A DNA stretch of 64,000 nucleotides from Zygnema cylindricum (lineage: Eukaryota > Streptophyta > Zygnematophyceae > Zygnematales > Zygnemataceae), in NCBI GenBank assembly GCA_037447655.1, contig JBBHKE010003381.1, positions 1-64,000 of the forward strand, in the 5' to 3' direction. Of the stretch, positions 52,541 through 63,661 are shown one piece after another. Position numbers and translations under genes: made by a program. The notes under the pieces were generated by a model. It was not told where the DNA came from and made no database searches. It saw only the letters and a list, made by a program, of their open reading frames with translations. Position 1 is the stretch's first letter. Every line of letters starts with the position of its first letter.

Positions 52541-53237
52541 GGTAGAATACATGCGTACAAAAATTGGAAATGAAAAAGTGGTTGAACTTGTATATGACGA
52601 GGGAGGAGGGCGAGGAGTAGGATGAGAGGGAGGGGAAAACAAAGGTTGCGAAGAAAAAGTGCGTAAAAGGTGGTGTTGAGCTTAATAGTTTTGAATCGAT
52701 CCTCAAAAATCTGCAATCAACTTTGGAATCCACTCCGTGAATTTGGCGTTGCGCTATCACGAGCCTCGTGTCAATCATCGTCAAACACGTTTCTAACTTT
52801 TTGCCCAAATTCTCCATAGTATTTTGGAGTTCCTGTATTATTCCTATGAGGGGTGGAATAGCGTCGACACCGACTCGTAAAGCTTGGAGTCCAGCTTTTA
52901 CCTCGGTCGGAATTGGAATGTCTACAAGAAGGGATCTTGCGTCTTCCTTATCGTCCATTCTCTGTACTGATGCGACGAAAGTTCCCCACTCCGTACCACA
53001 TTCTTCTAATATGGTAAAAAAAAAGAACTCTTGAAGAAAGCGTGCTTGGGGAAATACTTGTGAAGAAGTGCTAGGTCTTGCCATATAGTGTGTCTTATGG
53101 TGCCTGTTAATAACTCGAAAAATTTTTGGGCCGATATATCTCGAAATTTTTGTCACTTCCACGTAAATTCCTCTACATGTCAAAACAAGAAACCAAAAAT
53201 TGAGAATATAGACTAAAACATGATGCTTTTTGAACAC
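52383..53237 (-). CDS. Hypothetical protein, possible coiled-coil fragment
   Basis: I do not recognise this protein. The most protein-like part starts at an internal Met (MARPSTSSQ, about 53,085) and runs through a charged amphipathic stretch (LQALRVGVDAIPPLIGIIQE, then NTMENLGKKLETCLTMIDTR) resembling a short coiled coil. The C-terminal part in this frame is Phe/Ser-rich minisatellite translation and is unlikely to be real. A different frame over the minisatellite gives a more natural Pro/Ser/Thr linker, so a frameshift or splice near 52,650 is possible. The LARD-11 3' LTR cuts the downstream end. Confidence 0.3.
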   Translation of the reverse strand: MFKKHHVLVYILNFWFLVLTCRGIYVEVTKISRYIGPKIFRVINRHHKTHYMARPSTSSQVFPQARFLQEFFFFTILEECGTEWGTFVASVQRMDDKEDARSLLVDIPIPTEVKAGLQALRVGVDAIPPLIGIIQELQNTMENLGKKLETCLTMIDTRLVIAQRQIHGVDSKVDCRFLRIDSKLLSSTPPFTHFFFATFVFPSLSSYSSPSSLVIYKFNHFFISNFCTHVFYPTNTFSFPIFYIYPCSLFPYCLHTFSFPTSYLYPCSLPPYFLHTFSFTTFYL

Positions 53238-53240
53238 AAA

Positions 53241-53610
53241 TTTTTTGAAGAGTGGAAATAAACATTATCTGTAAATAAAGAGGAAATTAAAAACAATTTT
53301 ATTGAAATTAGAGTGTAATTACATTTCTAAAAGCTCACACTTACTCTATTTACAAAGTCATTTGCAAAGGTCACCCAAGTCAATCTACACGGCACAAAAC
53401 GGAATGCAACAATGATTTTTATTTATAATATCGCAACCACTAAGGTGGTACAAAGGTGGTACAAGTCACAATAAAGCTTCTAGACATAGTGTAATGAATC
53501 CATAATACTCTATCTTATACCAGCTAACTAAGGGGTCTCCCCAATTTTCCCCTCTTTCCCGAATATTTACTAATTTATAACGACTAATATAATATTTCCC
53601 ACTTCAGTGC
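53241..53610. other. Unassigned sequence
   Basis: AT-rich, with nothing recognisable except a short direct repeat AAGGTGGTACAA near 53,442-53,463. Confidence 0.55.
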
Positions 53611-54400
53611 CCCTATGGCGCATGGCCAGCGTCGGCATCGACTCGGCGCCGATACTTGCCTAGGGACAAAATTCCCCCTTCCCAACTCCTAAATTTTTAA
53701 ATTTTAAATTTTTCTAAATTTTAGTGTTTTTTTTTGTTTTTTTTTTTAATTTTTTCCTCACTCCCTCTCTTCCTCTTGGCAACCTCGGTGCCTCTATGGC
53801 GCCGAGCCAGCGCCGGCGTGGACTTGGCGCCGGCACTTGCCAGGAGGAAAATTCCCCCCTCCCCCACTCCTACATACCTCCTCCTCACTTCACCTCTACT
53901 TAGCCACTTCAATGCCCTTATGGCGCCGAAATATACAGATCGCTCATACCAACATTCTCGCTTAAGGCCAAAATTCCCTTCCTAACCTCTAATTCCCGAA
54001 TTTTAACTTTATAAATTTTAGTTATTTTTTTTTTTTTTTTCCTCACTCCCTCTCCTCCACTTGGCAACCTCGGTGCCTCTATGTCGCCGAGCCAGCGCCG
54101 GCGTGGACTCGGCGCCGACACTTGCCAGGAGGAAAATTTCCCACTTCCGTACTCCTACATACCTCCTCCTCACTTCACCTCTACAGAGCCACTTCAATGC
54201 CCCTATGGCGCAGAGCCAGCGCCGGCATCGACTCGGCGCCAACACTTGCCAGGAGCCAAATTTAAACCTTCTCGACTCCTTTTTTTTTTAACTTTTATAG
54301 GGTTTTTTTTTGTTTATAATTATTCCTCCCCCATCTCTCTCTCCTTCTCTCAGCGCATGCATCCACTCGGCACCAACACTTGCCGGGAGCCAAATTTAAA
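53611..54400. repeat. GGCGCC-palindrome satellite-like array
   Basis: Five copies of a core containing GAGCCAGCGCCGGC, CTCGGCGCC and ACTTGCCAGGAG at about 53,617, 53,796, 54,079, 54,204 and 54,354. Spacing is irregular and filled by T-rich and CTCCTCACTTCACCTCTA blocks. The cores are GC rich with internal palindromes. Open frames across it come from the repetition. Confidence 0.85.
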
Positions 54401-54469
54401 CCTTATCGACTCTTACTTTTTTTATTTATTTTTTTACTTTTTATAGGGTTTTTTTTTTGTTTATAGTTA

Positions 54470-54790
54470 TTCCTCCCCCATCTCTCTCTCTTTCTCTCTC
54501 TCCATCTACCCCACTTCCGCCTTCTCCATCTCTATTTTTTCCCCTCTCCCCCTTTGAACCTCTTCCTCCCTCTCTTTGCCCTTCCCCCTCTTTCACCCTC
54601 TTCCTCACTCTCATTTCCCTTTTCCCCTTCGGCATCCGTCTCCCCCATTTTCCCCCTCACACCCCGCTTCCCTATTCCCCCTCTTCCCCTCTTATTTTCT
54701 CTCTCTCCATCCAGCTCAATTTGCCCATCTTCCCCTCTCTATCTCCACCTCTCCCTCCCCCTCCCCCACTTTAGCCTTCTCCCTCTCTAT
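54470..54790. repeat. Polypyrimidine tract (~320 bp)
   Basis: Almost entirely C and T on the plus strand, then a switch to GAGAGA at 54,791-54,826. The pyrimidine-to-purine switch forms a (CT)n/(GA)n inverted pair. Confidence 0.92.
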
Positions 54791-54969
54791 CTGAGAGAGA
54801 GAGAGAAAAAAAGAGAAAGAGAGAAGATTTTTTAAGAGTTTTTTAGGGGTTTTTTAAGGGGCTGCACGTGTGAAAGAAAGAGTAGAATGAATGCACGGTT
54901 TTTAAGTTGATATACGACAGTGAAATACGGCAAATGGAAGGATGTAATGGAAAAAGGTGTAGAAACTAA

Positions 54970-55996
54970 TGGTTTTAAAGTATTTTCTAGTTCTGAATAG
55001 AAGCCGAGGCAGTCTACCTCTAACTTCTCTCTCCAACTCTCAAACTTGTCGCAGTCACTGAGAAATTGGAGAGGAAGCTAGAGCCATGGCTACCTAGGCT
55101 ATCCTGAGGTTTACGGGAAATTTATACTAGTTAAAGAATTATTTACTAAGAGGTATATGCCGGCCACAGGATTTGATCCTGGTACTTGCCGGCCGACAAA
55201 CAGAAATAGCCGATAGCCTTAGCCGTTAAGTCTAGCAGTAGTGTTACGTTTTATATAGTACGATATTTACTTAAACATTAATTCGTAGGTTAAATCATTT
55301 AACTGTAACTGTTTACGGTATTCATAGATCCGGTAATGTATAAGTACGGAATACGGTACATGCACGAAATCAATACCGCGCATTTATTTCGTAAGTGAAA
55401 CGAATACCGCGCATGTATTTATTACGGCTACAATTAAATTAGATTCTAATCGGACGACCGGAATTAGCGCCGAGATCGCGGAAGAAGATTTCGGTGGTTT
55501 GTGGCCATCACCACATCGGATGACGCGTGGCAAAATTACATTGGATCGTGGAATCTCTGGAGATTATGGCACCGAATCTGGATATGACATGTGTCGACAT
55601 TTAGGCCATGTCGTACAATGTTCGTACATAAAGTACACCGGCAGCTGTACTTTTGCGTACGGAATTGTATTCTGATTGGTTACGTACATCAGTAGATAGA
55701 GTCTGTGAGAGAGATAGGACTTAGAAAAATTAGGAGATAGGACCCTCTCTCCCAGAGAGCTTCTGTACAAAAGGTCAACTTTGACCCTCGATAACTTACT
55801 GCTCAAGGGAGCAAATTCAGAGATTCTTTTTGCTATCGACTCAGGGGAGTCTTGCCTTTACAAGAGTGCAGGTGGTCAGAGTTTTTGTGTACCAGGGTGG
55901 CAGTTATATTTGCTGAAACACAAAGGGGTCAGGATTATCCTAGAGGCTTCTTGGAAGCTGTCCACTCTGAGGACTTATGGAGGTCTCATAGTTTCA
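54970..55996 (+). repeat. LTR-12: Copia solo LTR
   Basis: Starts TGGTTTTAAAG with TATTTTCTAG just inside and ends GTTTCA. It matches LTR-10 in reverse complement. Hairpin block at 55,005-55,098. T-arm-like motif on the minus strand at 55,169-55,179. No primer site or gag follows and no target duplication is visible. Confidence 0.87.
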
Positions 55997-56383
55997 AAAG
56001 GTTCATGTTTCGTTAGAGCCGTTTGAAGTACGGTCGTAAAATAAAGTACTGTAATGTTCCACGAATTAGGAAAAAAAGTACAGGGGAGGGGCAAGTAAAA
56101 TGTTTCATGTTTTGTCGGCCGTCACTTTTACAGACTGACAGTTGGGAAAATGGTCGCGCGGCGCGGCGCGTCGCAGGCGATGTGGATGCATGCGGTGCCT
56201 CCTCTGACCGCACCCACTAGGCCAACGGGGCCAAAAATTGCAAGGTTCATGGTTGTTCGTTTTTGTCCACATGCACCTTGTACGCTTTTAATTTTCCAGG
56301 GGTCTGGAGGCTACAGTGTCATTTCACGCAAAGTTGAAAATCTGCGAACGTGAAAAATCTGCGAAGTCATGGCGGCCGGACAC
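55997..56383. other. Spacer between two opposed LTRs
   Basis: 387 bp without a recognisable gene. It contains a CpG-rich GCGCGGCGCGGCGCGTCGC stretch near 56,154. Confidence 0.6.
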
Positions 56384-57566
56384 TGTGAGACCTCCATTGG
56401 CCCTCAGAGTATGCAGATCTAAAAGAAGTTAATCTAGATAATGTCGACTCCAAGTTGATATAAACCCAAATGACTGACCATTTGATAGTCAGAACCCCAA
56501 TATAGATTCACCCTTGTGAAATAACACTTTCTGTGTGCTCAGTTCCACCACAGAATGCAAAGTTAGAATATTAGATTTGGACACATTCACCCACTTTGAC
56601 TTTCCCTTAGAAATACCGCGACCCTGGCAAATAAAATCTTTGACCGACTACCACCCTGTATAGCCTGGACTCTGTTGAGTCCGCAGCAAAAAGAATCACT
56701 GAAAATGGTCAAGTAAATTGATAGTTATGGCTGCCCAAAGTTAGCCATTTATACAAGGTGCTCTCTCGGAAAGAGGGTTCTATCTGCCAAATTTTTCGAA
56801 GTCCTATCTCCCTCTAAAACTCTATCTACTGAAGTACGGCACCAATTAAAAGAATGTGTCGTACAGAAAAGTACAGGTGCCGGTGTACTTTCTGTACGGC
56901 CATAGTACGACATGGCCAAAATGTTGACACATGTCATATCCGGATTCGTTCCCGTAATCTTCGGAGTCGTCGCAATCCAATGTAGTTTTGCCATGTGTCA
57001 CTCGATGTGGAAGTGATCCCAAACCGCCAACATCCTACTCCGCGATCTCGGCATCCTTCGCGGCCGTCCGATCAAATCTGGATTTCAATCGTGGCCGTCA
57101 TAAATACTTGCGCGGTATTCTTTCCGACGTCAAACAAAATGCGCGGTATTTATTTCGTAGCCGTACCGTACGTCGTACTTTACACAACTGTTTCTATGCA
57201 TTATGTATATAGTTCCCGTTAAATGAATTAGTCTAATTGTAACTATTTATTTAACTATCATACACCATATACTCTATCCCATAACCTAGACTATTAGGAT
57301 AAGGTTACCCGCTATTGCGGGTTTGACGGATGTAGGTACCAGGATCAAATCTTGGCTCCGTGAAACTCCCTTTTAGAAAACCCAATGAAACAACTGCCTG
57401 TCTCTCTCTAGACAACACAGGGAGCCATGGCTAACTCTTCCTTCAGTCTTTAGTGACTGCGACAAGTGTGGGGACTTGAGTGAGGAGTTAGAGGCAGGCT
57501 GTCAATATCTACTATTTGCTTTTTATTTTGCAATCTCTAGACCTAGAAAATACTTGAATTCCAACA
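56384..57566 (-). repeat. LTR-13: Copia solo LTR
   Basis: Runs from TGTGAGACC to TTCCAACA, 1,183 bp, most similar to the Cop-5 LTRs in its middle (CAGAATGCAAAGTTAGAATA). GTAC-rich block near 56,870-56,910, T-arm-like motif at 57,342-57,352, hairpin block at 57,421-57,503. An ACCCGC/GCGGGT hairpin lies at 57,306-57,321. Confidence 0.87.
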
Positions 57567-58263
57567 ATGTTTATGCAAAGGCATGTCGTACAGCCACGGT
57601 TGCAAGGTTGTACGTCTACGATGTCACGCAATGATATGCGACAAACCAAATCGTTTCAAAAATTACGATGTGTCTTGCGAGTTGCGACGCTTCAATTTTT
57701 TTTGTAAAAATACGGTGCGGCAAAGACAAATTGTACACGTTGACAATCGTCCCGGGTATCGTCGACGTATACAATCGCCACAAACTTAAGTAACAAATTC
57801 GAGTAAACACATAGAGACACTTGAAATCCGGGTCCGCCGGATCCGCGCTAAAATACAAAGTAAGTTTGCTAAGTTACAAATACATGGGGCCGTACCAAAA
57901 GGGTACTTTCGAATGTAACCAAAACTTCAGTCGTGTAACTTTGTTTTTAGAGAAAATTATCTGTACTAATTTCATAGCATTTGTATGTAAAGAAATGAAG
58001 CATAGTTCAAAAGTAGGTGAAAATATGCCCTTACAATATGCCTATTGTATATATAACATACAATATGACTTTAAGACCCACATTGTGTTCGTCGCAAAAT
58101 GAAAAAAATAGTAACAGGGTTGAGTTGCACATCGATCGATAGAGAATTAGACGTAATGTCTAAATTTTGAAAAACATTCGGACAAAAAAAAGTTATGTGA
58201 GTTTTGAGGTTTTTTTTTTATTTAACCCGTCAGATTTAGACGATCGGACGGTCGTTGATCAAA

Positions 58264-58340
58264 TTAGCGATCTAAGACGATCACATGAAAAACCCATAAC
58301 ACAACTCATCCTACGTCGTGTCAGTTCGCAAAAAAAAATC
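58264..58340 (+). repeat. Direct repeat copy 1 (~77 bp)
   Basis: TTAGCGATCTAAGACGATCA and the next ~55 bp recur at 59,302-59,380 with a few changes. Confidence 0.9.
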
Positions 58341-59301
58341 GTTGTTTGATTATGGTAATTTGGATCTTTGAAAAAAAAATGTCGGTCGCAAACATGCTTA
58401 CACTATATAAGTCTCCATACAAAATCTGACAAATCGTACACAAATTGTACATTCACACGGTCGAAACGCGGTTGTCGGACGAATATGTGGGAACGGGATT
58501 TTTTACGACCTGGTTTTTTTTCCTTTTTAGAACGCACATTCTCATGCGTCTGCGGTTACTAAAACTAATTTATTGTAATTGTTAACTTAAAAAGGTACAT
58601 TTATGTACGGTCTGACATTGACCGTACACAACTCTATTATAGAGACAACGTACTGAAAACAACCCTAAATACAATAAAGAAAAAAATAGAATGAACCACA
58701 CTAATGGAGAATAATAAAAGAAAAAAACGGGACGGAATTAGTGTACACAACGCTAATAACGATTGGCGGTGTACAGTACGATATACTGCTTCGCGCGGAG
58801 AGCAAACCGCCGGTACAGGCCGAAACGAGGAGACTTGCGAAGGGTCGAGGAGAGAAACGTCGGCCGCAGGATAACCTCGTGGAGACTCCAGCGATTGCCG
58901 GTTCGACACATTTCGAATTGGCCCGTGAAGACGTCACCGGGCAGGTATACCTGTCGCCGGGCCAGGTATACCCTTTATTAGCTGGCGGCATACGACGTCT
59001 CGCGGGAGGACGCAAACGGATAAATAGGTGCTTTCGCGGCGGGCGATGTCAAAGTGTCAAGTAAAACAAAAAACAATAAAAAGTTAAAAACCAACGCACG
59101 AAGGAAGGCGTCCCAAATAAATAAAAAACAAAAAAAACAGACGTTGTTGCCCATTGCCGCTACATTACCATTACGCGTATATCGTCGATCTCCTCGATAT
59201 GCTGCTACTCAAAATAGAGTAGTTAATCACTCAATTTGCTGCTGGTCGGTTGGTCCTTAGCGGCCATAAGGCTTAATTGTTTTTTTGGTCCCCATCGTTA
59301 C

Positions 59302-59380
59302 TTAGCGATCTAAGACGATCACATGAAAAACCCATAACACAACTCATCCTACGCCATGCTAGTTCGCAAAAAAATTTCGT
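59302..59380 (+). repeat. Direct repeat copy 2 (~77 bp)
   Basis: Second copy of 58,264-58,340, 1,038 bp downstream in the same orientation. Confidence 0.9.
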
Positions 59381-60461
59381 CTGGCGGCGTGTGCTGTACT
59401 ATTATCATACGTCATATTCGTACGTTCGTACAAGAGTATGCACAAACGCACACATATACAGTATGCCCACTCTACGCGAGTTTTGTGCCAAGTTTTGTGC
59501 GCCTACCAAAGGCCTACCATAAAAGGCATACTTTTGAACTATGAAATGAAGTTGTTACTTTAGATAGTGACGGATGTAGACACGAGTGTAATTTGTGACG
59601 GTTGTATACGACTACAAAACTCGTGACAATTGATGACGTTTATAAAATAGCGCGTCTAGCTACTTTTGACATTGTAGATGTTTAGGGTTTTTGACATTTT
59701 GACATCACGCTCAAATTATGACAACGTCGACGTCACAAAATCTTAAAATTTCCGCCATGGTTTCCAAAAATTGTTTTAAGTATTTTCTCACTCTACTTGC
59801 CATCAAAATACACCCAACAATAGTAAGAAAAAAATCGTTTTTAGAGATCTTTCATTTGATACCATTATTGATTTTTTCCATTGCAAGAATTATAAGATAG
59901 ACGCTATAGTGGGAGCGGGAGAGAGGGAGAGGCGCTTTCATGGACTTCGTTTTTGCGAAATGGCGTGCGTTGATGGAGACCCCCTCCACAACCCTTGTAC
60001 GGAAAAAAAACGCACGGAAAAAAGTCACGCCTGGTTGGAAACGTGCAGTGGGTTTTTTTTGGTACTGGGCACAAAAATTGTCAAAAACTTCCGATACGTG
60101 CGATAGTATCTACCTATCCTGTAACAAGAACAGCAGATCGAACTTGTTTGTAAATGGGTATTTAGGTGTTATGAATATAGAGTACTAAATTTGGTGGACG
60201 TCCGAGAAAGAATCGCGCGATTTAGAGTCCTATTTCAAAAGACATAGCGATGGGTGTATTTAGGTGGCAGCTAGGGGTCAAAATATTAGGTGGGTAACAT
60301 TGAAACGGGTTAAAGGTCAAAGTAGTCGCGGAATCTAACACGTACGTCTATATAAAGTACTAATAGTGGTTTGGTACCATAGTTGTTCAAATCGCGCGAT
60401 TTTTTTCTTTTTTCCGATTAAAACGTATAATTCGTGACTTTTGAATAAATCGAAAAAAAAC

Positions 60462-60720
60462 GCGATGTACTTTCTGTCTGGAAAACTGAACGTCTAATTT
60501 ACGTAAACTGTACGAAATTTTACGATTGTTGTACGGTTTTGTACGGTAAATGTACGGAATTTGGCGAAAAAGTACGTTGCACTTCCTCGTACTTTCTGTC
60601 CGGTAAACTGAACATAAATTCTACAGAAATGTACGATTTTCTTCCAAAAGTGTACGGACAAAATCGAAAAGATGCGTGAAATGTACAAACTGCAGTATAT
60701 GTGAAGTTTATTTTTGTTTA
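60462..60720. repeat. GTAC-rich imperfect tandem repeat
   Basis: Two diverged copies of about 120 bp share GTACTTTCTGTC, GG-AAACTGAAC and TGTACGA. The TGTACGG word recurs many times. GTACTTTCTGT also occurs in the Copia U3 regions. Confidence 0.65.
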
Positions 60721-61571
60721 CATGTACGAAATAGTACGGATGAAAATTCATTAATGATTTTTACGATTTTTTCAAAAGGTTCAATGCGTTTGTTACGTAT
60801 AATTCGTCGCGATTAAATTGTTCGCACTAAACGCCGTGAACAACTATATTTGGTACCTATTATGGTTCGTTTCTTACAATTTTTAGTACGAAACGTCATA
60901 ATTCAAATTTGTAAGTTTCGAAGGTAATTTCGCAAGTTAAATTCGCGACGCACGATCGTGCGAAGTCGCGTTTCGATTTGCGTGCACTTTTGCACGTAAA
61001 TGCTACGTAGTAAAATGTAGTGTTTGATTGGTTAGTAAATGCTACGTAGTTAGTGGGAGATTTCGCACGCTTTTGCATTGGTCAGTCCGAGTCCTTGCTG
61101 ATCAATGATTGGCCCAGGTAAAAGCCTGTTCAAACGGAGCTTTGACTTTGGCCTGGCTAGTCCAGGGCGATGATGGATAAATAGTGAAGTGTAAGAGGAG
61201 AGTAGACATCTTTTTCCTTTGGGAAAAGTTTGTGGAAATTCCGGCTGATCTTGGTCCTGAGCGATTAATACCAAATTGGAGAAAAGGCATTTTTGCATTG
61301 AAATCTCTTACTAACTAAATAGTGTTTTAGTAGTTAAGAGATAGAATTATTAAGAGTGGAGAGTAGTGGAAAACACTTTAATAAGAAGGGTTGAGCCACG
61401 AGGGCAAGAGACCAAGCTAATGTTATGTGGACAAAAGTTTCTTCTAATTTAAAGTTTATCCTTATGTGAGTGTTGTCCAATGTGGATGTGTATTTTCCAA
61501 TGTGTGGAATGTGTGGTTGGGATTGTTTGTAGTAATGGGATTTTCTGAGAGGTAGGAGATCCTGTTACATA

Positions 61572-61583
61572 TAGTATCAAAGC
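61572..61583 (+). promoter_or_regulatory. Primer binding site of Gyp-14
   Basis: TAGTATCAAAGC, two mismatches to TGGTATCAGAGC. It follows TTACA, the same LTR ending as Gyp-6. Confidence 0.6.
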
Positions 61584-62121
61584 TTTGGTTAGAAACCGGG
61601 GAGAATTTTGCTCACCCGAAAATCGATTGCCGTGACCGGTGAGGGTGCTCTAACCTGTGTCGGTAGAACCACAATGTGAAGTGGTAGGGGATTGGAGGGA
61701 AACTGAGTGATCCAGCTAGCGGCCGCTGGCTAGATGTGGGGCGTGCTCGGGTCCTAAGGACTAAGGCGGGGTGGGCAGTGTAGCCACCGCTGAAGCTCAC
61801 TCCAATTACCTAGAGGCCAAACAAACTTGCCTTCTTCTAGTAATGATTCATATGTAGAGGGAGGGCTTGAAGCCATGAAGGGTGAGGATGTGAGGATTAG
61901 AGAGTAAAAGATCCTGATGTAGTGGGAAGTGGGAAATTTGCTAATGGAGGAAAAGAAAAGTGGAGAACTTTACTTTTTCAAGAGCAAAGGAGTCCATAAA
62001 TGACTCAAAACTTTTCAAACCCAAAATCTTACCTTTGAGAGCTTTTAATTTTGATGTTGCAAAATTTGTGGGGAAATTCTTACCTTTTGTTTCAATATTG
62101 GGAAATTAAAATTTGAATTTG

Positions 62122-62168
62122 TACTAACTTACTATCAATGTTTTTTTTTTTTTTTTTTTTTTTCTCAG
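62122..62168 (+). promoter_or_regulatory. Possible intron branch point and 3' splice site in the Gyp-14 leader
   Basis: TACTAAC at 62,122-62,128, a run of about 23 T, then CTCAG at 62,164-62,168. This is the arrangement of a strong 3' splice site, 135 bp upstream of the gag ATG. The 5' splice site is not determined; GTGAGG at about 61,881 is one candidate. Confidence 0.45.
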
Positions 62169-62303
62169 ATTTTGACATTTTCAAAGGATTCGTTAAGGAG
62201 AAGAAGTATTGGATTGAAACAATCTTAGGACTTCAAATCTGCTGCAAATTTCCTTGGGAAATTATATTCTTTCTTTCCTTTTGCTTGATTTCATTGTGTG
62301 ATA

Positions 62304-63661
62304 ATGGCAAATTCTGCATGGAAACGTGAAATGGAGAATGCTTTGAATGTGTTGAAGAAGCGTACTGTGAAATTGGTCAAAAGATTTAATAATCATGCTG
62401 CCGCTGTAGATGAAACCATTTCCAAATTGAAAAGTGAATTGAAAGTTGTTAAAGAAAATGAAAATGTTTCAAATGAGAAATTAGATGAACTTATTAACTT
62501 AATTCAGACCTATAATGATACGAATGACCAAAAAGGTGAGAGTAGTAAAAGAAATACCAGTTTTAGGGAGGATGATCATGATAGACCTAAGAAGATAAGG
62601 GATCTGAAATTGGCTATTAGTGAGGCACCATCGTTAGATGGTAAGAGGATCGATGAGTTGGATGCTTGGATTTTTCATATGGAGTATTATTTGGAGGCTA
62701 GAAATTGTGATCGTGATGATTACACTTCTTTTGCTGTTAGCTGTCTAAAACGCGATGCTCAAATTTAATATTATACTAAGAGAAGGTCTAAATTGATTCC
62801 TGATAATGCTGATCGGGAAACTTTTAAAACCGCAATCAAATCACGTTTCTTGTCTGTCACTTTTTAATCCAGAATGGAATAAAAGTGGTTTACTATAAGC
62901 AGACTGGATCTGTAAAGGATTATATTGTGGAATTTGACTCATCTAGCATTCATGTAAAGGATTATATTGTGGAATTTGACTCATCTAGCATTCATGTCAT
63001 AGGTTTGACTGATGAAATGGCTAGATTACATTTCTTGAACTATTTGAGTCTTATACTAAAATCAGAACTAAAACATCAAAAATTTAATAATTTGAAGGAA
63101 TTACAAGATAAGGCATTGGATTTAGAGGATCAGTTGGGGTATAATCGGGAAACTATATCACTTAGGGGTAATTTGAATGAAGTATCAAAGTGGGATGAGG
63201 GGGAATTTGTGGATGAGGGTTTGAATGCTGGTCTGGTGAATAGGCAAAATATTTTCAGGGGAAATCAGAAGGGGGGACAGAGTGTTAATGCAAGAAACAA
63301 ATTTAACAATAGAGGGGGATACATTAAGAGTCCTAAACGAAGCATTAATGCTCAGAAGCCTAACCTTACCATCCCCACATACACTGTTTGTCGGAAAAAA
63401 GGTCATAGAGCATTTGAGTGTGCACAACTGAAAAATATTAACTGTTATAACTGTGGAGAGGAGGGACATTTTAGTAGAGAGCGCACAAAACCCAAAAAGA
63501 AAGTCACTTGTTTCAAATGCGGAGGTCCAAATCATTATGCTAAAGTCTATATAGATAAAGGTTCTCTCAAAACAATCGATGTAAATGAAGGTGTCCAAGA
63601 GGATATTGTATTATACCTAGCTGAGAAGGAAGCCCATGAGGTGGGAAACGGAAAGGACTAA
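62304..63661 (+). pseudogene. Gyp-14 gag
   Basis: The ATG at 62,304 gives MANSAWKREMENALNVLKKR, then a coiled-coil-like stretch and the retrotransposon-gag domain (WIFHMEYYLEARNCDRDDY). TAA at 62,766 and a frameshift near 62,870 interrupt it. It resumes at 62,885 with a 42-bp tandem duplication (62,912-62,995, VKDYIVEFDSSSIH twice). Three knuckle-like motifs follow: VCRKKGHRAFEC lacks its first Cys, CYNCGEEGHFSRER has Arg for the last Cys, and CFKCGGPNHYAKVY has Tyr for the last Cys. Confidence 0.87.

Larger units (their letters stand above)
57567..61040. other. Unassigned region with internal duplications
   Basis: No ORF with a family signature. Contents are a direct repeat at 58,264/59,302, a perfect GTACGGTC/GACCGTAC palindrome at 58,605-58,627 and a GTAC-rich tandem block at 60,462-60,720. 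It may be host intergenic DNA or an unrecognised element. Confidence 0.55.

Noticed and set aside
52225-52716. 163-aa Leu/Pro-rich minus-strand ORF
   Set aside because: Starts in LTR sequence of LARD-11 and crosses the minisatellite, where every frame is open.
53721-54291. Short Arg-rich ORFs on both strands
   Set aside because: Produced by the repeated GGCGCC satellite cores; no conserved start or stop.
54457-54774. 105-aa Pro/Ser/Leu-rich ORF
   Set aside because: Translation of a polypyrimidine tract; several frames are open for the same reason.
58637-59064. Overlapping ORFs of 90-107 aa on both strands
   Set aside because: No family resemblance, no second copy, and frames on both strands overlap; likely chance in GC-richer sequence.
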